A stretch of 64,000 nt of DNA, taken from assembly GCA_944472135.2 (NCBI GenBank), contig OX235270.1, forward strand, positions 48,298,352-48,362,351. Reading direction: 5' to 3'. The first letter of the stretch is position 1. Each line of letters opens with the position of its first letter. Origin of the DNA: Trichobilharzia regenti. Its lineage: Eukaryota > Platyhelminthes > Trematoda > Strigeidida > Schistosomatidae. This document shows, one piece after another, positions 1-11,800 of the stretch. A program made the translations under genes and the position numbers. A model generated the notes under the pieces. That model was given only the letters and a program-made list of their open reading frames with translations. It was not told where the DNA came from and ran no database searches.

Positions 1-744
1 AACTTTTCTTCTTCCGTCCAAAATTATTGTTTCTTAAGGCACTTTGCTGTAAATTAAGTGGATCTCTTAATATCGAATGAGATTTGCTCATTTAATTCAA
101 AAAGTAACCTCAAAGTAAAAAACCACGGTAAAGATTTCCTTCATCATTGAAATAATTGGTTAAACTCTAAACGACCTTGAATTATTAGTTCACATAAAGA
201 AAAGTGAATATACGCATCATAACTGATGTCTTTTCGTTCATTAAGGCAGACCATTGTCCTAGTTAGCTGACCAACTTAACAGTTCATTTCCTTTTCTCCA
301 TTTAAAGTGTACTCATGATACATTTTTTTTGAATAATTGAAAATACCCATCGGGAAATTAAAGAGAAAATAACAAGCGCAGATGATTTTTAGGTGACTTC
401 AATCTCAAAAGCAGCTGTAAAATCGCAGTTATATACATTAGTAATTAGCTGAAACGATCATAATTATTATTATTATTTAATTCCACATAACGAAGGAGAA
501 GATCAAGAGTGATAATAATTGTTAACTTGATTTGAATGTCTGAAGGTGTGTATATAGATTACAAGGGGCTCAGAGACAAACTTACACAGGATTACAAAAC
601 AGTTTCTGACGAAAGAAGGTGTGAATGGTGTGAACATGGAAACAAATTGAAATAGTAATATTTTAAAAATGAAAAAGGAGAAATGGAAAAAAGAAAACAA
701 ATGAAGGAAATGAAAAAACGAAACCTAAGGAAACAACTTAACTA
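1..744. other. AT-rich flank, no gene seen
   Basis: No exon, RNA gene or recognisable repeat was found. A 65-residue open frame at 503-700 (-) is Phe-rich, resembles no family and is probably chance. Confidence 0.5.
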
Positions 745-2570
745 GATCCATAACAATTGTAGAGGGTGGACTAGTTTCTTTTGAACACATGCCTCCAGCT
801 TTTCGATGCATATGACAAAAGCTTCTGAAGTACAAAAAAGTGGGAGACATAATGCCTTCGGTAGATTTTTATTTACTTCGTAAATGACTCTGAATGATGA
901 GTCAGTTGACATGCTGTGACAGGTGCTGACGAGGTGTTCAGCTTAGGGGCTTCTGATTGAACCAGTGACTCCTCTTTGCAGCCATGCTGGATGATGTCCT
1001 CTAATACTTTTCGATAAAACCCGCATAAAATGACATATGTATCTAGCTCTGCAGCACTAGATGAACTGATATATGCATACTGAAGTGGTCATATACGGAA
1101 TTCTGTCCTTCATATTTCTTAGAAGCAGTAGACGGCCAGAGAATGTCAACCTTAGAGTTGCTGCAGGAAAGGTCTTCTTTAGGGAACTTGAGATTCTTCT
1201 CATAAAGATATATGATGATAGGTCTCCCCTGAATTCCAGGTTAAGACAGAGCGTTTGCTTCGGCACTGAAGTACATTCTTCCTTTTTTGGCTTTGGTTTC
1301 ATATTCTTCGTCAGGAAACGCGGTGGGTATCCATCTGGAGCCAGGAGGCTTTTGAAAAATAGGAGCTCTTCGTCTAATCAGTCATCGCTACAAATTCTTT
1401 TGGTACGGTGTGCCAGCAAGATGATGAGAGCTCTTTTATGACTGATAGGTATCCAACTGTAGAAGTTGGCAGCTGGCCATTCCATGTCGGTTTTCTATGG
1501 ATAGATCTTTTCAGAGCTCTCCCATCTCTTTTTGTTAATTCGTCGTCGGATTTATTTTCGACTTCCATTGTGAGTTTAATTGAAGGATGACAGTTGTTAA
1601 ACTCCTGTAAGATACGGTTTAAGTCAGAGTCATCCTGACAAACGATAAAAGTGTCATTGACATACCTTTTATACCACAGTAGTTTGTCCATTCTAAGACA
1701 TACGTATAAAACTTATCCATATTGGTTCTAAAACCCCATTTTCTAAGCTGGTCATAAAGCAGTCTGCCAAAAGTGGCCCAAGGGGAGAGCCCATGACAAT
1801 CCCATGTTTCTGTCTGTAGATATCGTCGTTGAAAATAAATTGTATATTAAATGTGCACCTTGATAACAACTCTTTCATATATGACGCTGGTACTCTGATG
1901 TTCAGATTCTTGTCATCCATATATTTGCAAAGGAAGCAAATTGTGTCTGTCAGTGGCACATTCGTGATAAGAGATTCTATGTCCAGGGATAACATACGTT
2001 TACCACTTTCATTCAAGTCTTTTATGCATTCAATAAATTCAAAATTATTCCGGAGAGAGTACTTACAGAGTTGTTGTTTCACAGGATCTATCATTTGGGG
2101 CAGCCATTTTGGAATCGGATGGTATGTTGATCGCAATATGTCTAAAATTGGTGGGAGTGGCATGCTTGCATTGTGCACCTTCAGTAAATAGTAGATTCGG
2201 GGGATAATTGATCCTGTTGGTCTTAGGCTTTCAAATAGGTCTTCACCTACGAGAGAGTCGTTCTTCATTCTTCTGAGAACATATGTCAGTTGCTGTTCCA
2301 TGAGTTCTGTCTTTTTTCCTCATTGTTTGGCTTTGAGAATTTGCTATCATAGAAGATTAGAGCTGTCGGTTTGTTAACATATATACACCTCTATCCATGA
2401 AGACCACTGCCAAACCTTTGTGTGTAATAACTAGATCTTTGTTGTTCCTCAAGTCTTTGAGCTGCTGTTCGTGTTCCTTAGTAAGGAGTTGGTTGGTGTT
2501 GGTTGTAGCAGTCGAAGATTGTAGGCTTGAAATGTAAGAATTTTGCGTCACTTGTTTGACTCACAGTGTT
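745..2570 (-). mobile_element. Decayed Penelope-like element (RT and relic GIY-YIG)
   Basis: Reading downward from 2551: a segment with NNKDLVITHKG (the INxD-type region before the RT), then 2301-1693 with LRPTGSIIPRIYYLLKVHN, SLDIESLITNVPLTDTICFL and MGSPLGPLLADCFM (RT motifs), then 1691-1374 with YKRYVNDTFIV, the catalytic YxDD box degraded to YVND. A piece at 1302-1057 matches the RT/endonuclease linker (FRGDLSS, SLKKTFPAATLRLTFSGR). The GIY-YIG region continues to about 745 in another frame, with its signature changed to RYICHF and a stop. Frameshifts separate all parts, so the copy is dead. It lies upstream of ankyrin exon 1, antisense to that gene. Confidence 0.88.
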
Positions 2571-2983
2571 TTTATGAAAGTAAACACTTTTCGGTAGTCT
2601 TACTGCACATGATGAGTTCAGTTTAAGACGTCAGAAACTTATTTTTATTTATAGATTAGTGATGAAGAATTTTTATTCATATAAAATCTTTTTTATGCAT
2701 AAAATAAATCCTAGATTTAAATATTACCGTGATGACAACCTCACAAGCAGATAGTTGTGGAAAACTATGCAAGACTTCCAAAAACAAATGTTAATTTACA
2801 CCTTATTATCATTTACTTTAGAACAGTAAAATATTCTGTCACGGTAATGAGTTCCTTAACTTCATAATCACACAGAATTAATTCTAACAGACCCGACTGT
2901 TTGTACAAGCAGTAACACATAGTTCTCTCCAACTGCTAAGGGTCAGACAGAAATGATAATCTAATCAGTGGTGGTACAGACAA
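2571..2983. other. AT-rich spacer, nothing recognised
   Basis: AT-rich sequence between the PLE relic and a SINE; no coding or repeat signal seen. Confidence 0.4.
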
Positions 2984-3172
2984 TTTTTTTTTTTTTGATT
3001 TACAGCTTGATTCCACACTGTATTTTTGGTACAAGTATGGAATTTTCAGCATGGATATCGGTAGCCCAAATTTTGCAGGCCGACCATAGATATCAGGTGT
3101 GCGCCGGCGTGGGCTCGAACCTCGGGCCATATGCATGGTCGGCGAGAGTCCTAACAACTGTGCCACCGACGC
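2984..3172 (-). repeat. tRNA-derived SINE, family 2
   Basis: On the - strand it starts GCGTCGGTGGCACAG (A-box-like TGGCACAGTTGTTAGG), has a B-box-like GGTTCGAGCCC, then a body with CACCTGATATCTATGGTCGG, and ends in a 13-base A tail (T run at 2984-2996). The same unit recurs at 5704 and 55065. Confidence 0.85.
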
Positions 3173-5703
3173 TATATTGTCAGTATGATTCTCATACTAT
3201 TTGGTGGTTCCCTTTCTGAGTTATCAGGTTAAAATGCCAGAAAATAAGTCATGATAACTCTCTACGCATAAAATAATCGAGTTTCGGAAATAAATTAAGA
3301 GATTATATGAGGATTTCTGGTAGAGGTCAAGTTTACCATAATATATTAATTCTTTTCATTCATTATATTGACCATTATCTTGAACAAGCGAAATATATCC
3401 TTATCTAATTTATCTTATATTTACTCACCTGTACATCAAATGTTTTTATTAAATTTGAAACACCTGTTTGCACTGTCGTTTATTAGATCTGTTGGTCACT
3501 CAGATAAAAGAAATAAACTGACATGGCGATATATGCAGTATATATTAGCCTACAAAGAAAAGCTTTTTATAAAGTTTTTCTTTCTCACTGATGATCGCAC
3601 CATAGCCTTAATGAAAAACGAAGTGATTACTAATCATTCGCAAATACAGATCCAAGAGGAATAAACCATTGGTGATAAAATGATAAATGGAGGCATAGGT
3701 AAAATAAGACGCTATTTTTAATACTTTTAACAAATTTTATTGTCATCGCTACACTTTCATATTGTACTCAAATTTTGTGATCAAATGTCTATGAAGGCTC
3801 CACAGTTTGGCCAAGAATTAGAGCATAAGTACATAAAACAACATATTTTCAGTTTGTAGTGAACCAATAGTATCTGACCCTGATACACTCCATGAGAATA
3901 AGATAGATAACTTTATTCTGGAAAAATTAAAGTTTACATATTTCCATTACAGGCCACTTATAGCCAATTCGCTTCAACTATGACTATATGTAATCAACAC
4001 GTAGTCAGTTATCAAAAAACATTTAATCGGGGATATTTTATTGCCTGCACGTCTAAATTTCAGTGAGCATTAAGAGGCCCAGTGTGTCAAAATAAACATG
4101 ATAACATAGTATATATTATGGGTAGTGGTAGGTTACGGATTGAAATGCTACTCCGCTCATAACTGACCCCAAAATGACCATGTGACTCTTGATAGATCTG
4201 TTTGGATGATATATTGACGCAGAACTTCACTTTCGGCTTATTCAGTCAAATGAAGTGGTATGAAGTTTGAGGGATGATGAGATTTCTTTCTTTCTATTTT
4301 ACTTTCTATACTGATTTTAATAATGAAAAATCCATACGAGAACTTTATTTCAGAAGGTTTGTGACTGTTTGAATTCACTAAGAGAAGCATACAGTATAGT
4401 TTCTCCGAGAAGAATTAGGTATATCGAAATTTTCAACAGAACAACACATTTGTTACTCCCAGCTCTTTTGTTTAACTAGACTTTTTTGAGGAATTGTAAT
4501 ATTTTACACTTATAACATTGAGATAGATACATGTTTCCTAATACAGTGTAAATAGTAAATAATCTGTTTAGATACTACAGTAATCTCTATGTTACACGAG
4601 TTCTAGTTTTTTTAAGTACAGTACAACAAATTGGACTCACCGATACAACATTTATTTTCCAGTTAGAAGTGTCGGCTAATCTAAATTTACTCTTAACACT
4701 AAAGACCACGAATGTTCAAATATTCATCTGAACAAAGAGACAATTCCTCTTTATGTTGATATTTTAACTGGAATAGGTAGTGTAATAAATTTACCTTGTA
4801 CAAATTTGAAAGTAAATGAATTTAACTTCTGGGTACAGGTTAGATGTCCACTAATTTGTAAACTGTAAAATTTTAACGGAATCTAGATGTTTGGACTCTA
4901 TGATAGCAAACACCTAAATTCAGTATGTAAAATATCTGCGAGTATTGAAATATTGTGAAGGAAAAAAATCGCTTTACAAGCTTCTCGTGTTTTGTTAATT
5001 ACAGCCACTTATCAAATGATTACTCCAATTGTTCATCAAATTGAATTGAAATATCTAACATAACAAAGATGAAGAACGATAGATGAAGCAAAATATCTGG
5101 TTTGGTGTAGTTGATATTAAATTTTTATTGTTAACATATCCCATAAATCAGAATTCTTTCCTCTTCTCGTGCACTTTTCGATGAAAATGATTAAAATACA
5201 AATACTACATGTTTCACTGCACATTCTGATAGAGTTCAATTTATTTTGATTTGACACTAGTAACTAGTGTGATGCGTCTAGTCCTCTGATTGGTGTAGAC
5301 TGAATTTTATCACTCAGATTGTAATGTGACCACCATTCTAGCTAGCTCACCATCACAGTGTACATTGATTTGATGGTATTTAACCAGGTATTAGTTTATT
5401 TGAGTGGCATACAATTTAAGAGGAAATTTACACGAACAACATATTCGGCAGTTTTGTTTAAAGTAATCACCATTATCATCTCCATTTAATAAAGGAGTTG
5501 TATTTGTGTAATAACTGCTCAAAAATCAGTTTTCCATTCTAAAATGAGAGGAACTTGTTTGGGGCTTTTCTGCTCACATAAGGAATTTAGTAACCATTCG
5601 TTTCACTACTGTATAATGCATACATACTAGAATAAATCAAACACAAGAAGTTGAAAGGCACCCTGAGTTATTGTCAACTTTCCAACAAACACTAACTTCA
5701 TGT
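3173..5703. other. AT-rich non-coding, one MITE-like relic
   Basis: No exon seen. It contains a diverged copy of the foldback repeat at about 5248-5345. The open frame at 3368-3664 has no recognisable domain. Confidence 0.4.
5248..5345 (+). repeat. Diverged copy of the 30930 MITE-like repeat
   Basis: Shares CACTAGTAACTAGTGTG and GTAGACTGAATTTTATCA with the foldback element at 30930-31041. The terminal inversion is no longer clear here. Confidence 0.5.
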
Positions 5704-5901
5704 GCGTCAGTATCACAGTGGTTAGGACTCTCGCCAACCATATATATGGTACGGGGTTCGATCCCCTGCCGACGAACACCTGATATCTATGGTCGACCTG
5801 CAAAATTTGGGCTGCGGTATCCATGCTGAAAATTCCATAGCTATACCAAAAAATACGGTGTGGAATCAAGCAGTAATCAAAAAAATAGAAAAATAAATAA
5901 A
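5704..5901 (+). repeat. tRNA-derived SINE, family 2
   Basis: Starts GCGTCAGTATCACAGTGG, carries a B-box-like GGTTCGATCCCC, the body CACCTGATATCTATGGTCG, and ends in an A-rich tail with AAATAAATAAA. Same family as 2984-3172 and 55065-55262. Confidence 0.85.
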
Positions 5902-8736
5902 GTACTATTCCTTCCGTCAGTAACTAGACTATGACATGTTGTGACCAACCAAACTTAGGTTCTATCTTCAACGAATTATCTGGAAGCCCAGACAAATAGA
6001 TCACAAACTTAAAGTGGTTTAAAAATTTTCCGAATATTATTTTAGAGCTGCTTAACTTCTAATTTACCTACCTGTATTTACTTAGCCTACCACAAAAACA
6101 ATTAAACAGATCACCATGGTGAAACGACTATCATTCTGTCCATTATCACGCTGTTTTCACAATTAATTTTAAAAATCAGTTTTCATCTTTACCTGGTGGA
6201 TATAAACTTAAAAATTCATGATGACATACTTGTTAAATGATAGGCAGAATACTTAAAATATAGCAACCGTAAGAAAAAAGAGTAACTTGTCGAATCTTCG
6301 CTAGCTAAACCATGAAACTCGAGGAAGTCAATGTCAATGAAAGCAGTAATGGTTTTACCTGAAAAATTTAGGTTTAATGAATCAAATCAGTTTTCTAGTA
6401 TAGAAACCTAGGAGCTTAGAGTTAAATAATAATAGACTGGTGGGATGTTAAAATATCCTAGAATGAGATGTAACACCTGCGGTTGAATAATAACGATTAT
6501 TTCAGTGCTGCTGCCTTCTGACATAAGTAAACTTTAAATAAACCTTTCTTAACACTTTATTCGCTCATAAAATGAAAATTTAATTGCACTTTAATTGCCA
6601 ATGCCGTAAATTATTCACATTTCACAATGCAGATGTGAATCCCGGATGGGGCAGAAGATGTACAGACTCTGCACAAACATACTACAGACGAATGCTAACA
6701 GGCGAGAAAACTCAGTTCAGAATTTCACGGAGGTTATCTTTCAAAGCCTGGCATGGAAGCGTGTACTATGGTACACAACATTGTGGTCTCAGTTAACCCA
6801 TTGGTAGACCTCAGTTAATGCTTATTTGGGATGGTAATTTAACAATTATCGACTAATTGGGCTCTAGTAAACAGTGTGAATGCCTTCTGTCTACTAGTGT
6901 CTCCCAAAACTAAATATTTCAACACCAACCATTATTTTATTCATATGATGAAGGAGGGATAATATTAAAGCGATGATTCAAATTATTACTAAGTAGAGCA
7001 CACTAAATTAGCATTTGCTTTGTTATCAGAGGCGCAATGACAAGTATAATGTGTTTCATGAAATAATATTGTCCCACGTAAGATAAGAAACGTAACTGAT
7101 TATTTAAGATAACTTGGAGTATACATTGTTTATTGAGTTTCACTGTGTTTGTGAATTCACCCGACAGACAGAAAATATACTTACACAGAATTATTTAATT
7201 GACGGTTGGAATACGTGACTCTTCAGAAAATCACTAACCATATCTACATAGCCTGAGCACCCGAAATAACGTAAGCTTGGAAGGATGTGGGAGGCTACTG
7301 AGGATTGTTGACTAAAGCCTAGTATATCAAGTAACTACAGGATTCTGATCAGTGATTTTTAGTTGAGGCTGATATAACATTTACCTCATAATAAAATGTT
7401 TTATTCTCTTTTTATTTATTTGATCTTACTTGTCTGTCACAGACCATTTTGGTACTATCAAGCTTGTAACTATTCAGTTAAACATTTTAAAAGTTGTAGG
7501 TTGTTCAATTGATTTCCCGGTCAACTAAATGAGGTTTAGTTCAAATTACTTTACTGAAATAAATAAGTGCACTAACACCAAGGACTAGATGCATGACATC
7601 AGTTACTACCTAGTGTCTAAACAAAGTATGTCAGCACGCTTCTTTGATAATCAATTCCCTGAAACATTTGATGTTTTCTATAAACTTCTTAACTGTTGTT
7701 TCCCGTTGTCACACGGATGTTTGATTTTCTCAGAAAACCACTCAGGACATCCTTTATAATAAATAAACAGAATGGTTTCCATATTCTCAACAAATGTTGT
7801 AAGTGCTCATCACTGATGAACTTAAGAAGTGTCATATAGATAAGTAGGAGATATTTGGCGACCTATGAGGGAAAATGAGTTGATGACCTAGTAATTCGCT
7901 TATTCTTCTCCTCACGGAAGTAGAGTTTCCTCACTGAAATCACTTTCATTATAGGAAAAGTGAGAGAAACAGCAAAATGCAGATACATTTCAGCTTTTTA
8001 ACCTCTTGCTTAAATTTTAATTAGTGATTATAAAATACCACTAATGAATTTCCTATTAATGTATGCGTGTGCGTACTTCCTTATGAACAGATATATGCAC
8101 GATCAGGTAAAGATATGAAAAATACTGCGTATGATAATAAGTACTGCATAGGTTACAAGCATTGGTCACAATGATATGTGAATAGTCGTTTACATATAAA
8201 GCGAGTGTGTCAATATCAATATGAAATAAATGAAATGACCGATGGGAAGAATACGCTGAAATACCTGGAGCATTTTGGTGTTACCAGTAAGCTGGTGACT
8301 TGTATGTAATATTATCATTGGCAATGGGAATTATGGTTGGTCGCAAAAACATTTCTTATGTTCTTTTGAACATGTTTTCCTATACCACCATTATGAACTA
8401 ATTCTCAGTATTTTTTTTCTTAAATCTGTGTTAAATCCACAAATCGATGGAATCCACCCATGTTGTCAACTTCATCACCTTCAACATTTTCTACATTCCA
8501 ACCATGTCATCATGAAAACACTATGGAAATAATTCAACGGGAAATGAAACATGCAAATTTAACACATTCCGTAACATCCTGAAATATACGGGAATAAAAA
8601 TGAAACAATGACTATGGATACGTATTATTTTTCTCATAAACAAACAAATGAAATTAATGGTCATCATGAACAAACATGTCTACTGACAAAAACAACACAC
8701 TGAAATCATAAAAATTACAATGTGAAGTTGAAACAG
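5902..8736. other. AT-rich non-coding upstream of ankyrin exon 1
   Basis: No exon with ankyrin-like coding or an obvious first exon was found. A 70-codon frame at 6584-6796 is less AT-rich than its surroundings but resembles no family I know. Confidence 0.4.
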
Positions 8737-8838
8737 GCTGAAGCAAACCAAAGTTTCCTTCGTGCAGCCAGAGCAGGAAATTTGCCAAAAGTACTTGAGT
8801 TGCTCAATACAGTAACAGATATCGATGTAGCAAATAAC
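8737..8838 (+). CDS. ANK: Ankyrin exon 1 of the window (ANK repeat 1)
   Basis: 34 codons, phase 0 at both ends, between an AG ending at 8736 and donor GTGAGT at 8839. It encodes [20 protein letters not shown] and the rest of repeat 1, the hallmark first repeat of canonical ankyrins. The pyrimidine tract before the AG is weak. An upstream exon with the start codon must exist but was not found in 1-8736. Confidence 0.9.
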
Positions 8839-11800
8839 GTGAGTTATTTCTTGATGTGCTTTTATTCAGATTCATAAAAGGAAAACACTTCTCCCGTAAG
8901 AATTCACTGTCTTGCCTAGTTTAACATAAAGTGTTTGAGAAAAAATTTAGATTTTTACTGGTTTTCAAGAGATGGTTTGTAAAGATTAGATTTGTTTTCC
9001 TAGTTTGACCACGGATGGATATGAGTTAGAGAGCCATGGGAAATCAAGGAGTACTGGACAGCTTTGTCATCCTAGTTTCGAAATAAACGGCATTTGTTCA
9101 CAATTATTCTGTATACTTGCCAAACAAAAGATTAGTGTTCTTTTTAACAGTACTTCCATGGTAGTTTGGGTATGAATTTCGAAAAAACCGCATTGAATTA
9201 TAAGCTCGCACGTTAAGGTTCCAGGTCACGCTCCTGGTGTTTTGTTATATTATCGTTTTAGCTACCCAAATTTCAATATGAAATTATAGAAATATCCAGC
9301 AATTGATTTTGAACAACTAGTGGTTTACTGGTTTCCTGAAAAATTAAGATTCAATGTTAAATGTTTTAGCTTGCTCGTTGAACTTAATAAACTATCTATC
9401 GAAAGGAATTTAAAAAATTATTTATTTTAAAAACTAAGTGTTGTAAACTGAAGTTATGTTTATAAAAGGTATTATTAGGAGGTCATTTATTCATGCCAAA
9501 CATTAAATCATTTAAGCAATAGATAGTGGAAGACTACCTTGATCGCGCATAAAACCAACCATATCACCTTGATATATATGGTTATGAGCAATAAACTGTG
9601 CTCGAAACGTCATCAGAAAGTATTACTGTATAACGCTGTGAGACTATCTAAATAAATTTTCTCCATAATGGAGTTATACCACAGTGCACAGGTTTCATTC
9701 TTATATCAGTCCTGTATTTGTAGTGGTTGCTTGTAGACAACAATAAATTTTTATTTCTTGTTAATATTCCAAACAAATGTCTGCCTGTGAGCAACGAATT
9801 TACAGAATTTTATTTTTATAAATTTAACAAAGCTGCATTATTTCTCCAAAATGCAAGGCTGTACGACAACAATTTCCACCCTCTGATATAATATGGTATC
9901 TGGAGATTTCCTGACAACACCTGATCGCTTTACAATAACATTCTGTTTCTTGAAATATAGCTCCAGAACTTTATTTTTTCGCAGCCGTATTCAGTAAATA
10001 TCCACTTGAAAGAAGCGCTGTATGTGTTTAAACCAGCGTTAATCACTGGGATGCAGGTATGTGCTTCTGACAGATCGCAGATGGGATGAAATGCAATTCC
10101 TGAATTTCAAAACTAGCCACTACCAAACAAGAAATAATGAGACAAGCTATTTATTCACTTTATGTCTCGTAATTAATAGTGAAGGGTATTCACCATATGT
10201 CTTAGTCTAATAAACAAGAGTTTTTGATGTGGTTTTGTTCTCTGAGCTGGATGGTTAGTTTGCGAAGCTTTCATCACCTACTGGGTGACATCTTCAGCGC
10301 ATACTTCAATTTGAAGTACCAACATCATCTACAAAATAAATTGTAACAACTGCGAAAAACACTACATTGGCCAAAGTGGACGTCCCTTCGTCTTCGTATC
10401 CACGAACATAAGCTAGCCGTCAAAAGACATGATATCCACTCCCTCATTTCACTACACACAGACAACCACGGACATCAACTCGACTGGGACAACGTTCAAA
10501 TATTAGACAAAGGAAATAACAAGAATGCTAGAGAATTTTTGGAATCTTGGCATTCCAGTGAATCATCAATCAATAGACACATGGAGACAGACAAAATTTA
10601 TCAACCAATAAGAAAGAAACTTCACACACAAAGGGTCAAAGTTCAAGTCAAAGAAACAATCAGTTCCAATACAAGTAACCCAGATGGTGTGAAAACACAC
10701 ATAAACAACCAATCACGTCCAAGGTCACCAAGAGGGATGATTAATAAACTCGTGGAGAAATCCAAAAGCTCACTTCAAATTGAAGTATGCTCTGAAGATG
10801 TCACCTAGTAGGGTGATGAAAGCTTCGCAAACTAACCATCCAGCTCAGAGAACAAAACCACATCAAAATCATCCACCTGAACTACAAATCTTCTCTATCA
10901 TATCTAAACAAGAGTTTGAAAGTCATTATTGCTCTACATTTTCTACAGGGATGCGTTAAGAACTCAGTATGAGAAAGTATATAATGTCAGATATGATTCT
11001 GGGAAACGCTTGGATGCGATCCATATTTTTATCTTGTCTAAGTAGTCACCATTAGTCAAATCTTAACAAGGCTGGGTCACTTTAACTTATGCCATAAGCA
11101 ACTGATTTAAAAGAATAAAAATGCTTGCCAGTTGGACATATCATACTGAAAACAAACATCTTGAAAAAGAACTTTTAGGAGTTAGTTCTTTTTGTTCATT
11201 CCAGTTAGGTTAAAACAATTAGTATCTTTTGATAAATGCTGATAATTGTATCCACCAAACTACTAAGTCTTAAAACTTGCCTCTCTTATTGAATAAACTT
11301 ATGCTGAGGTTATGCTGCGTGTACAACGGTTTTACTAAAAGTGAGAAGTACTTCTGGAACAACAGAAGACATGGGCTAGGCAACAGATCGTTTATTTGGG
11401 AAATCCACACATATTTATACACTTTCATGTACATTATTATAGATTATTGTAAGCAAACAAACACAGTCTTCTGATTGGTGGTTTCTCGCTGAACGTTAGG
11501 CTTTCATCTCTTTTGGCTGTTTCTTGAATGTCAAATCATCTATCTGCTAATTGTATCCGCTTACGCAAAGTCTGCTGTCGTTGGTTGTTGAGTCATTCTT
11601 TGTTCTTACTTTTCTCATGACCAATATTGGGGACGTAGACATTGACGTAAATTACTATCTACCAATTTTGGCTAGCAGTCAACCCTAACCACACTTCGAA
11701 TGCATCTGCCACTAATTTCAGGAGTACTTTCTATACACTTCACCCATGGTTCACCCATTATGTATTGTCACAATAAAATATCTCTATTATCAAATATGTT

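Noticed and set aside
6584..6796. Possible small gene (70 codons)
   Set aside because: No family recognised and no splice or neighbour support; left as uncertain non-coding.
8720..8736. ATG at 8720 as the ankyrin start
   Set aside because: Not in frame with exon 1 and followed at once by TGA; a splice acceptor ending at 8736 explains the border better.
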